DNA from: Bacteroidota bacterium
GTDB lineage: Bacteria > Bacteroidota > Bacteroidia > NS11-12g > UBA9320
Length of the DNA stretch: 32,227 nt
Direction of reading: 5' to 3'
Assembly (NCBI GenBank): GCA_947468275.1
Contig: CANIKO010000022.1
Location: 1 to 32,227 of the forward strand
The notes beneath the pieces were generated by a model. That model had not been told where the DNA came from. It ran no database searches and was given only the letters and a program-made list of their open reading frames with translations. Shown here one piece after another: positions 25,468 through 32,227 of the stretch; positions within the stretch are counted from its first letter, which is position 1; the number at the start of each line of letters is the position of its first letter. The translations under genes were made by a program, and so were the position numbers.

Positions 25468-26193
25468 ATGAGAAGAGCAGTAATAGTAGACGACGAACCC
25501 AAAAGCATTGAGGTTTTAAAAACCTTGGTGGAATGTTTTATCGAAGGAATTGAAATTGTGGGAACCGCCAATGATATTGAAACCGCTATTCAGGTAATTG
25601 AAAATACAAACCCCGATATTGCTTTTTTAGATATTACCCTAAAAGAAGGGGATTCTTTCCAAATACTGAAACGTCTTAAAAAAATAGATTTTGACGTGGT
25701 TTTTATAACCGCATATGATGAATATACTACCCGGGCATTGCGCTATTCGGGCATTCATTGTTTGTATAAACCCATCGATATTTCAGAGTTTGAAAATACT
25801 TTAGCACAGTTAAATACACGAAATGAGCAAACCGGTGATGCCATCGAAATAGCCCGTCAACTGCTGCAAAGTAAGTTTACCCAAATACCAGTAATTACGG
25901 AGAAGGGATTGCTCTACATTACTCCTGAGCAAATAAATTATATGGAATCCCACTATGGCGGAAGTCAAATTTATTTTAACGATTATAAAAGTTTGGTTAC
26001 CAATAAGCCCTTGGCTGATTTAGAGGCGGTGATGGAGAATAGCTCGTTTGTATTAATCCGAAACAACCTTTTAATTAATCTTAAAAATATTGTGGTTGAA
26101 AAAACCAAACCTGGCAAAGTTATTTTCAATTCAGGGGCCGAACTTCGGATAGAACCCGAGGAAGTAAATAAATTATTGCGGATGTTGGGGTGA
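25468..26193 (+). CDS. LytTR-family response regulator (second)
   Basis: 241 residues. The receiver domain has Asp9-Asp10, phospho-acceptor Asp55 in FLDITLKEGDSF and lysine in CLYKPIDI. The LytTR domain covers about 135-240 (INYMESHYGGSQIYFNDY, FVLIRNNLLINLKNIVVEK). It differs clearly from the regulator at 21085 in its DNA-binding half, so the two probably bind different sites. There is no separate kinase gene of its own, so the kinase at 21869 or the pseudokinase at 19659 may serve it. Confidence 0.94.
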   Translation: MRRAVIVDDEPKSIEVLKTLVECFIEGIEIVGTANDIETAIQVIENTNPDIAFLDITLKEGDSFQILKRLKKIDFDVVFITAYDEYTTRALRYSGIHCLYKPIDISEFENTLAQLNTRNEQTGDAIEIARQLLQSKFTQIPVITEKGLLYITPEQINYMESHYGGSQIYFNDYKSLVTNKPLADLEAVMENSSFVLIRNNLLINLKNIVVEKTKPGKVIFNSGAELRIEPEEVNKLLRMLG

Positions 26194-26243
26194 AATTAGA
26201 TATGAGATTTTATTCCAAGATTGAGCCACAAAAAGTTTCTCTT

Positions 26244-26500
26244 CTTCTTTTTCCTTGATGAAAAAGAAGCAAAAAATCAAGTCAGAAAAATGCTTCCTCC
26301 CGCAAATCCGGGTCGCGGCCCGCGTTTCTGACAGGCCATCGCACGGCTGCAAACTAACAAAACTTTTGTTTAATAGGAAAAATATGAAGTTAAGGTGCGT
26401 TGGGATGCCAAAAATACGGGCGTGTGTTAGATAATGCGGAGGGAGTATATTTTTGGCTTGATTTTTTTGGTTACTTTTTTCATCTAAGGAAAAAAGTGAC
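26244..26500. repeat. Hairpin-ended inverted-repeat element (about 257 bp)
   Basis: This fills most of the 424-bp gap between the second regulator and the next gene. The left end is a hairpin (26244-26252 pairs with 26261-26269, nine perfect pairs). The right end is a hairpin (26470-26480 with 26490-26500, eleven pairs, one G-T). The ends are inverted copies of each other: each hairpin with loop CCTT(A)GATG is followed inward by an A-run and ATCAAG. The similarity continues inward for about 60 bases (TCCTCCCGCA versus TCCCTCCGCA). The interior is richer in GC and non-coding. It looks like a non-autonomous repeat or MITE. A related half copy lies at 29478-29535. Confidence 0.75.
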
Positions 26501-26617
26501 AAAATTATAAAGGATAGGAAATCCCGGCTATTTAGTCCACATAACCCCTCCAATTTATTCACAGAATCCCCAATTCAAATTCATTTCATTTAATTTCACA
26601 AAAAAATATTGGCTGAA

Positions 26618-27172
26618 ATGAAGATTATTGGTATTACAGGAACTTTGGGCGCTGGCAAAGGAACCATAGTGGATTATTTAACAGCCCATCACGGATTCAA
26701 GCACTTTTCTGTTCGAGGGTATTTAATAAAAATAATTAACAAAAAAAGATTGGATGTGAACCGCGATAATATGGTAGCAGTAGCCAATGAACTTAGAGCC
26801 ATTAACAGTCCAAGCTTTATTGCCAAAGAGTTATTTAAAGAGGCAATGGAAAGCGGACAAAATTGCATAATTGAAAGCATCAGAACCTTGGGCGAAGTTA
26901 ATGCCCTGAAAGCCAAAGGAAATTTTAGCTTATTTGCTGTGGATGCCGACCGTAAACTGCGTTACGATCGCATTTTAGAGCGAGCCTCTGAAACCGATAA
27001 AATAACCTTTGAAACCTTTGTAGAAAATGAAGAACGGGAAATGAATTCCACCGACCCAAATAAACAAAATATAGGTGCCTGTATGCAATTGGCTGATTAT
27101 AAATTTACCAACGATGGAAGCATTGAAGAGTTATATAAAGAGATAGATGGGGTATTGGGTATTGGAAAATAG
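26618..27172 (+). CDS. P-loop nucleotide kinase-like protein (AAA family / dephospho-CoA kinase-like)
   Basis: 184 residues from ATG 26618 (a TTG three codons earlier is possible). The Walker A motif is GTLGAGKGT at 8-16, right at the N-terminus as in NMP and dephospho-CoA kinases. Other family blocks are FSVRGYLIKI, VNRDNMVAVANELRA, CIIESIRTLGEV, the Arg-rich lid DADRKLRYDRILERA and the C-terminal STDPNKQN and ADYKFTNDGS. Not a classical CoaE by length. I recall this family beside dCMP deaminase genes, as here (82 bases between). A role in nucleotide phosphorylation is inferred. Confidence 0.82.
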   Translation: MKIIGITGTLGAGKGTIVDYLTAHHGFKHFSVRGYLIKIINKKRLDVNRDNMVAVANELRAINSPSFIAKELFKEAMESGQNCIIESIRTLGEVNALKAKGNFSLFAVDADRKLRYDRILERASETDKITFETFVENEEREMNSTDPNKQNIGACMQLADYKFTNDGSIEELYKEIDGVLGIGK

Positions 27173-27253
27173 ATATTTATTTGCCGAATACAGAACCTAT
27201 TTACTGGAAATTTTAAGTTTCCAATTTTAAAAAAGTTAGCAAAAAACAAAACC

Positions 27254-27757
27254 ATGACAGATAAAAAAGAAGTTCATTACATGCGCCCAACTTGGGACGA
27301 ATATTTTATGGAGGTGATGGAAGCCATTAGCAAACGGGCCACCTGTGGTCGTGGCCGCAGCGGCTGTGTGATAGCTCGCGATAATCAACTTTTGGTTACA
27401 GGCTACGTAGGCTCGCCAGTCGGTCTTCCGCATTGCGATGAAGTGGGACACCAAATGAAAAAAATGATTCATGAGGATGACAGCATCACCGAGCACTGCG
27501 TTCGCACAGTGCATGCCGAACAAAATGCCATTTGCCAAGCGGCCAAAAACGGCGTGGCCTTGGATGGCGCCACCCTTTATTGCCGCATGACTCCTTGCCG
27601 GGTGTGTGCCATGCTAATTATCAATTGCGGTATAAAACGAGTGGTTTGTGAACGCAAGTACCATTCAGGTGGCGAAAGTGAAGCCATGTTTAAAACCGCA
27701 GGTGTGAAGCTGGAATTTTTTCATGAAGAAGTGCAGACTTATGAGAAGCTAAAATAG
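27254..27757 (+). CDS. dCMP (deoxycytidylate) deaminase
   Basis: 167 residues. The cytidine-deaminase zinc site is complete: HAEQNAI with His87 and catalytic Glu89, then TPCRVCAM with Cys115 and Cys118. Family-typical segments upstream are RPTWDEYFMEV near the start, and SPVGLPHCDEVGHQM. It deaminates dCMP to dUMP, a source of dTMP. It lies just downstream of the P-loop kinase-like gene on the same strand, suggesting a nucleotide-metabolism unit. Confidence 0.93.
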   Translation: MTDKKEVHYMRPTWDEYFMEVMEAISKRATCGRGRSGCVIARDNQLLVTGYVGSPVGLPHCDEVGHQMKKMIHEDDSITEHCVRTVHAEQNAICQAAKNGVALDGATLYCRMTPCRVCAMLIINCGIKRVVCERKYHSGGESEAMFKTAGVKLEFFHEEVQTYEKLK

Positions 27758-27835
27758 AACTTTACTTTATATCCAAGGGCTTAAAAACCGCTTTTTTTAT
27801 GCTTTTTGTATTTCTCTATTTAGAACAAGACCTAT

Positions 27836-27843
27836 TACCTTTG
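27836..27843 (+). promoter_or_regulatory. -7 element upstream of the DUF4139 gene
   Basis: TACCTTTG, an exact TAnnTTTG, 25 bases before the ATG at 27869. The nearest upstream TTG is 27 bases away, slightly too far, so only the -7 box is well supported. Confidence 0.45.
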
Positions 27844-27868
27844 TATTGAAAATTAATATGCTACTTTT

Positions 27869-29431
27869 ATGAAAAAATCAATCCTGTTTCTTGAATCGGT
27901 TATTTTATTTATCTCCTTTGCCAATGCCCAGTTGCAAACCAAATCGGTATCCGTTTTCAAAAACAATAAAGCGTTTTTTATAAAGTCGGGGACCGTTTCG
28001 CCCACGGGAAATCAATATTGGCTTACCGGTGAAATACCTGCAGCTTTGTTTGGCACACTCTGGTTTCAAAGTCCAAATAATACTATAAAATCAGTGAGTA
28101 GCAACGAACAAAATATTGAAACACAGGGAACTCCCGTTAATCATTACGAAATATTAAAAGCCAACCTTAATAAAAAAGTGATCTTATTTCTTGGTACAAA
28201 CGAGTCGGCCGAAGGGGTGGTTCAATCTTTTTCGGACGATTATGACAAAGAAACTAAATCGTATTTTACCCCCTTGTTTGTTACTATTAAAGGCAATAGC
28301 CTATGGCAAAGCATAAAAATTGATGATATTAAACGCATTGGTTTTGCGGAAAACCCGGTAACAAGTGTTACTTCCTACGTAAAGAAAAAAGTGGTGACGG
28401 TAGAGTTTAATGATGGCAAATCTCAACCCTTAAATATGATGTATTTGGAAGACGGACTCAATTGGAGTCCCAATTATTTGCTTGAGCTCTCTTCTGAAAA
28501 CAAAGGAATACTAACCTTACAGGCTCAGGTAAAAAACGATGCCGAGGATATTAGCAACACCGATGTGAGTTTCGTGGTGGGCAATGCTAATTTTAAAGAG
28601 GCCAATAAACTGGCTTGGTTGGTGGATTTTTTACCAAGTATGCCGCCCGAATATTATGATGCAAATGCCTACTCAAATAGTGTGTCGTTTAAAAGTGCAG
28701 TGGCGGATGAAGCGGCTCCTCCGTCACCAGAAGGTGAAGGTGTGGAAGGTGAAACCTCCGAAGACTTGTTTTTTTATAACCTCAAAAACCTAAGTTTACC
28801 AAAAGGCTCACGGTCGCAGCTTGAGCTTTTTAGAGCTGAGGTAGAAATTGAACATGTGTATGAAGCTAATCTTAGCGAAATGATTCCCTATAATCTTGAA
28901 AATTATGTGTATCAGATTTATGCCTCCGAAGATCCCAATGCCAAAACCTACCATTCATTGAAGCTTAATAATCAAACCAAATACCCTTGGACTGCCGGGC
29001 TTTGCTTTGTGGTAAATGCTGAAAAAGGTTCAAAAAAACCCATTAGCCAGGATTTGATAACTTATACGCCAATCAAGGGCAACAACAGTTTGAAACTAAC
29101 CGAAAGCTCTGATATCAAGGTGTCACAAACCGAACGTGAATCTGAGCGCAAAACCAATGTTCGCAAACGGGGCGACATACAGTTTGATAAAATAACGGTG
29201 GATGCCGAAATTAAAATTAAAAACTATAAAGCCAAGGATGTTAAAATGAATATCACCCGCTTGGTATCGGGCGAACTTTTAAAATCGAGTGCCGACTGGA
29301 AAAAAACCGATAAAATTAATTACAGCAACTACCTCAACAAAACAACGGCTGTAATATGGGAAACCAATGTGAAAGCAGGAGATGAAAAGCTTATAAAATA
29401 TAGCTATACCATTGTGGTAAGGGCTAATTAG
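27869..29431 (+). CDS. Exported DUF4139 (mucoidy inhibitor-like) domain protein
   Basis: 520 residues with a signal peptide (MKKSILFLESVILFISFANAQ). The core features of DUF4139 are visible: MMYLEDGLNWSPNYLLELSSE, then LTLQAQVKNDAEDISNTDVSFV. In the C-terminal half there are LSLPKGSRSQLELF and a terminal beta region with KINYSNYLNKTTAVIWE-TNVKAGDEK. This domain is found in proteins distantly like MuiA; the biochemical role is unknown. A Pro/Glu-rich linker (APPSPEGEGVEGE) separates the two halves. Probably periplasmic or outer-membrane associated. Confidence 0.75.
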   Translation: MKKSILFLESVILFISFANAQLQTKSVSVFKNNKAFFIKSGTVSPTGNQYWLTGEIPAALFGTLWFQSPNNTIKSVSSNEQNIETQGTPVNHYEILKANLNKKVILFLGTNESAEGVVQSFSDDYDKETKSYFTPLFVTIKGNSLWQSIKIDDIKRIGFAENPVTSVTSYVKKKVVTVEFNDGKSQPLNMMYLEDGLNWSPNYLLELSSENKGILTLQAQVKNDAEDISNTDVSFVVGNANFKEANKLAWLVDFLPSMPPEYYDANAYSNSVSFKSAVADEAAPPSPEGEGVEGETSEDLFFYNLKNLSLPKGSRSQLELFRAEVEIEHVYEANLSEMIPYNLENYVYQIYASEDPNAKTYHSLKLNNQTKYPWTAGLCFVVNAEKGSKKPISQDLITYTPIKGNNSLKLTESSDIKVSQTERESERKTNVRKRGDIQFDKITVDAEIKIKNYKAKDVKMNITRLVSGELLKSSADWKKTDKINYSNYLNKTTAVIWETNVKAGDEKLIKYSYTIVVRAN

Positions 29432-29477
29432 CCGAACCTCAAAAGTCGTTTTTTTAATCGGCCTTACTTTTTATACT

Positions 29478-29535
29478 TTTCTTTTTCCTTAGATGAAAAA
29501 GAAACAAAAAATCAAGGCAAAACGATGCTTCCTTG
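29478..29535. repeat. Half copy of the hairpin repeat element
   Basis: The hairpin 29478-29486 / 29496-29504 (nine perfect pairs, loop CCTTAGATG) and the following sequence to TGCTTCCT match the left end of the 26244-26500 element. The outermost base pair differs between copies (C-G there, T-A here), a compensatory change. There is no right-hand inverted partner, so this copy is partial. It lies 46 bases downstream of the DUF4139 gene. Confidence 0.7.
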
Positions 29536-29647
29536 CTCTGTCCATCTCACCCCCGCCGTTTTGCCACACCCACCTCACCTTCACCCGATATCTTATTTGA
29601 AAGTTTTGAAACCCTAGAAATATAAAATATTTAATGGTTATAATAAT

Positions 29648-29655
29648 TACTTTTG
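29648..29655 (+). promoter_or_regulatory. -7 element upstream of the 29715 gene
   Basis: TACTTTTG, an exact TAnnTTTG, 59 bases before the ATG at 29715. No clear -33 box. Confidence 0.35.
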
Positions 29656-29714
29656 TGGTAATATCTTTATCTGCTAATACATAAAATCTAAACACACCTT
29701 ATAAAAAAATCCCA

Positions 29715-30071
29715 ATGGCAGAAAATCAACCCTCACGAAAAAAGTTTTTGCAATATCTTGGCTTAACTGCCGGGGCTAGTGTGTTAAGTAAAACTGCTGC
29801 AGCCGGTTTTGTGGATCATACCGAAATTCTTAAACTCACACCGGTTCAACAAGCGTTTATGCTTCATTACGAAAAATGGATGGATGCCTTTATAGAGGTC
29901 ATCCGAGTTCAAAAAACCGATCCTGATAATATTGAAAACAATACCAAAATGATCGCCTTAACCGAATGGGCCGAAGAAATGAAACCTGAAATTTCCGAAT
30001 TTATGAAGGACAAGACCTTTTCACTTATTTATTTGGTGTGCATTGATCGCATGAGCAAAGAAATAAAGTAA
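29715..30071 (+). CDS. Small exported or membrane-attached protein of unknown function
   Basis: 118 residues, not recognised. The N-terminus (PSRKKFLQYLGLTAGASVLS) resembles a twin-arginine signal (S-R-K-x-F-L instead of S-R-R-x-F-L) followed by a weak hydrophobic stretch and Ala-rich region. The rest is helical, mixed-charge and ends KEIK. Tat export is possible but the second Arg is Lys and the hydrophobic core is short. It is followed by a strong bidirectional terminator, so it is a monocistronic gene. Confidence 0.65.
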   Translation: MAENQPSRKKFLQYLGLTAGASVLSKTAAAGFVDHTEILKLTPVQQAFMLHYEKWMDAFIEVIRVQKTDPDNIENNTKMIALTEWAEEMKPEISEFMKDKTFSLIYLVCIDRMSKEIK

Positions 30072-30094
30072 TTACGCCCATATTGCTTCGGCAT

Positions 30095-30130
30095 AAAAAA
30101 ACCTCCTTGTTTGCACCAGGAGGTTTTTTT
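30095..30130. terminator. Bidirectional intrinsic terminator
   Basis: A perfect 13-bp stem: 30095-30107 (A-run then ACCTCCT) pairs with 30118-30130 (AGGAGG then T-run) around a 10-base loop. A- and T-runs at the ends give a U-tract in both directions. It separates the plus-strand gene ending at 30071 from the convergent minus-strand gene ending at 30200. Confidence 0.92.
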
Positions 30131-30199
30131 TAAAGCATTTTTTTAAGGAGCTCAGAAGCGCTTGCATCTACTCAATGGCTAAACCCTTGATTTTAATCT

Positions 30200-32122
30200 T
30201 TAATAAATTCTAAATAGCTTGGCCGATGTAGTAGAGGTAAAAACCAAACGGAAACGACCAATAGCGTTAGTTGGAGTTATAATTAAGTTATCCGTTCCCG
30301 ATATGATTGGTGCATGAACCGTGATTCCTGTTCCAGCCACCAAGGTTACTGAATTGGACCCTCCTGTATTTTCTACAGAAAATTCGAATGAAGTTCCTTG
30401 ACCAACAGAACTTCCCAACGCCGCAGAGATGTCAGTTGCCGTTGGCAAAGTAATATTAACAGCGGCAGCAGTAGTAGAGGCGATATAGCCGGTAATGATA
30501 TCGGCTGCTGTGGCAGTGGCAGTAGTGTTTATGGGTACGACAGCCGGATTAATATTAATCAGATTTCCTTTGGTCTTTACATTCGTTACCGAAGTATTGC
30601 CGAGCTGAATGGTATTGCTTGCTGCAACACTTGCCCCATTACCAATGGCAGTGGCATTGGTTAATGCACCGCTTGCTACACCAGCACCATAACCAATAGC
30701 GGTGTTTTCGGTGCCTGTGGTGTTACCTTGGAGGGCTTGATAACCATTGGCGGTGTTGGAGTTACCAGTGGTGTTGGCGGAAAGGGCATGATAACCATTG
30801 GCGGTGTTTTTAGAGCCTGTAGTGTTGGAGAAAAGGGCATAGTTACCATTGGCGGTGTTATAATTTCCTGTGGTGTTGTAGAAAAGGGCAATAAAACCAT
30901 TGGCGGTATTGTTGGTGCCTGTGGTGTTGGCTATAAGGGCCATAAAACCATTGGCCGTGTTAGAAGATCCTGTGGTGTTGGAGGCAAGGGCATTTGAACC
31001 ATTGGCGGTATTATAGACGCCATAAGTGTTGGAGGCAAGGGCCAGATCACCAATGGCGGTGTTGGTACCAACACTTCCTGCACCCATACCAACGGTTATT
31101 CCATTCACTTTTAAATCATAAGCGCCTAAATTTACTGCACCGGTGGCTCCGGTATAAGGTACGCCGCCTGCCGAAGAAACCCAGGTGGTTCCGTCTGAAG
31201 TTAATACGTAGCCACTTGTGCCAGGTGCAACTGCCTGCACCGCACCGGTGCCATTTCCCAATAACACGTTATTTGCGGTTAAAGTTGCTGCTCCTGTTCC
31301 GCCGTTGTCAACAGGTAAAATGCCGCTATAGGCTGTTGCTGTTACAGCGCTCCAGGTGGGTGTACCACTACCGTTGGTGGTTAATACCTGACCATTCGTT
31401 CCGTCTGTATTAGGGTAAGTAATCGCTCCCGCAGTTACGGTGCCACTGGTTTTTACATTCATTACCGAAGTATTGCCGAGCTGAATGGTATTGTCTGCTG
31501 CAACTATTGCACCATACCCAACTGCAGTGGCATTGGTTAATGCACCGCTTGCTACATCAGCACCATATCCAATACCGGTGTTGTTGGTGCCTGTGGTGTT
31601 GGAGTAAAGGGCCATAAAACCATTGGCCGTGTTTTGAGAACCTGTGGTGTTGGAGACAAGGGCTTGATAACCTGTGGTGGTGTTGGCGGCGCCTGTGGTG
31701 TTGTTGTAAAGGGCATAGGGCCCATTGGCCGTGTTTTCGGAGCCTGTGGTGTTGGAGTAAAGGGCTTGAGAACCATTGGCCGTGTTGTTGGTGCCTGTGG
31801 TGTTGGAGAAAAGGGTTTTAACCCCTATTGCTGTATTGGTAGCAAAAGCGCCTTTCCCTTGGCCAACGGTAAGCCATTCGCCGGTGTTGCCGGTAAATGT
31901 TTCTATCGCTTTATTATCGGTATTGTAAATTTGCAAGCCCGTGGCTGGCGTTGAGATGGCATCGCGCTGTGCGGTGGTCATACGTGGGGGCAAAAACCCT
32001 TTGGTAGTAGAGGTTACCTCTAATTGGGAGGAGGCCGCTGGCGAAGCGGTACCAATACCCACTTGGGCTTGGGTTACATAGACTGCAAGCAGCAGCGCCA
32101 TACTTAAAATGATTTTTTTCAT
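30200..32122 (-). CDS. Large surface protein with two blocks of 17-residue repeats
   Basis: 640 residues. Signal peptide (MKKIILSMALLLAVYVTQAQ), then the common N-terminal segment of Bacteroidota fibre-like proteins (VGIGTASPAASSQLEV, GFLPPRMTTAQRDAI). Two blocks of a 17-residue repeat (51 bp), pattern NTANGxxALxxNTTGxx, follow: about five units in the first block and about seven in the second. Each block ends in the same cap (ASGALTNATAxGxGAxVAAxNTIQLGNTSV). The repeats resemble YadA-head-like beta-roll segments. A trimer-like or fibre-like surface adhesin role is inferred. There is no T9SS sorting domain or S74 chaperone. The C-terminus ends FTSTTSAKLFRIY. Confidence 0.78.
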   Translation of the reverse strand: MKKIILSMALLLAVYVTQAQVGIGTASPAASSQLEVTSTTKGFLPPRMTTAQRDAISTPATGLQIYNTDNKAIETFTGNTGEWLTVGQGKGAFATNTAIGVKTLFSNTTGTNNTANGSQALYSNTTGSENTANGPYALYNNTTGAANTTTGYQALVSNTTGSQNTANGFMALYSNTTGTNNTGIGYGADVASGALTNATAVGYGAIVAADNTIQLGNTSVMNVKTSGTVTAGAITYPNTDGTNGQVLTTNGSGTPTWSAVTATAYSGILPVDNGGTGAATLTANNVLLGNGTGAVQAVAPGTSGYVLTSDGTTWVSSAGGVPYTGATGAVNLGAYDLKVNGITVGMGAGSVGTNTAIGDLALASNTYGVYNTANGSNALASNTTGSSNTANGFMALIANTTGTNNTANGFIALFYNTTGNYNTANGNYALFSNTTGSKNTANGYHALSANTTGNSNTANGYQALQGNTTGTENTAIGYGAGVASGALTNATAIGNGASVAASNTIQLGNTSVTNVKTKGNLININPAVVPINTTATATAADIITGYIASTTAAAVNITLPTATDISAALGSSVGQGTSFEFSVENTGGSNSVTLVAGTGITVHAPIISGTDNLIITPTNAIGRFRLVFTSTTSAKLFRIY

Positions 32123-32160
32123 ACGGTGGAAATTGAAATTTTGGGGTGGCTTATAATTTT

Positions 32161-32227
32161 TTACTTTTTAATGAACGTTTCTACCATTTTCTTTAATTCA
32201 TCTATTTGTTTTGTTTGCGCATCAGCC
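32161..32227 (-). CDS. C-terminal end of an unidentified protein (partial)
   Basis: Minus-strand frame open from the window edge to a TAA at 32161-32163, giving 21 residues: ADAQTKQIDELKKMVETF then IKK. The heptad pattern (I, L, M, F) suggests a short terminal coiled coil. Such tails end many fibre-like proteins with an S74-type chaperone domain in Bacteroidota, so it may be a related surface protein next to the repeat protein. The gap to that gene is 38 bp, suggesting a shared transcript. Confidence 0.55.
   Translation of the reverse strand, partial: ADAQTKQIDELKKMVETFIKK

Noticed and set aside
26173-26562. Minus-strand 129-residue frame
   Set aside because: It spans the hairpin repeat element, has low-complexity Lys/Glu/Phe runs from the hairpin, and no start context.
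30728-30997. Glycine-rich plus-strand frame with repeats (GVGGKGMITIGGV)
   Set aside because: It is the antisense reading of the repeat-protein gene and mirrors its 51-bp period.
30700-31850. CRISPR-like regular spacing of about 51 bases
   Set aside because: The repeats are in frame with a signal-peptide protein, have no unique spacers, and translate to a 17-residue protein repeat.

Overview
The window is about 32 kb of low-GC, gene-dense chromosome from a member of the Bacteroidota. This rests on a type IX secretion (T9SS) C-terminal sorting domain, a GldM-like domain, LytS/LytTR signalling with a beta-propeller sensor, carB without its allosteric domain, many 'TAnnTTTG' -7 promoter motifs, and few Shine-Dalgarno sequences. 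Most of the content is core housekeeping. No rRNA, tRNA, CRISPR array or complete phage was seen.

Layout. 1-6856 (minus strand): the 5' part of a YifB/ComM-type ATPase, an O-methyltransferase, a membrane-anchored EEP-family phosphoesterase, an exported protein, two adjacent rhomboid proteases, the Mrp/ApbC Fe-S carrier ATPase and a small DUF6787-like membrane protein. 6998-10178: an exported M28 peptidase (+), a previously unmarked 44-residue lipoprotein (-), an AlbA_2/HTH protein (-) and a secreted protein resembling the C-terminal part of GldM (+). 10181-17356 (minus): an M16 peptidase, a nitronate monooxygenase-like flavoprotein, gcvT and carB. Between gcvT and carB lies a small accessory insertion: a toxin-antitoxin pair with a frameshifted toxin, bracketed by a 152-bp direct repeat of the carB 3' end. 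17453-18890: a MazG-like pyrophosphohydrolase, an SRPBCC protein and a lipoprotein.

19080-26193 (plus) looks like a signalling block: a T9SS-sorted protein, a degenerate LytS-type kinase core without a recognisable ATP site, a SIMPL protein, a LytTR response regulator, a full propeller/Y_Y_Y/LytS histidine kinase, a four-helix-bundle (23S-IVP-like) gene with inverted-repeat flanks, and a second LytTR response regulator. One active kinase, one pseudokinase and two regulators suggest a branched pathway. This is inferred from gene order and motifs only.

26194-32227: a hairpin-ended repeat element, a P-loop nucleotide kinase-like gene next to a dCMP deaminase, a DUF4139 protein, a second partial copy of the repeat, a small exported protein, a bidirectional terminator, and a large surface protein with two blocks of 17-residue repeats. 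The window ends inside the 3' end of another minus-strand gene with a coiled-coil tail.

The most unusual items are the carB-tail duplication around the broken toxin-antitoxin pair (the two copies differ only at silent positions), the stand-alone pseudokinase, the inverted-repeat flanks of the four-helix-bundle gene, and the compensatory changes in the hairpin repeat.
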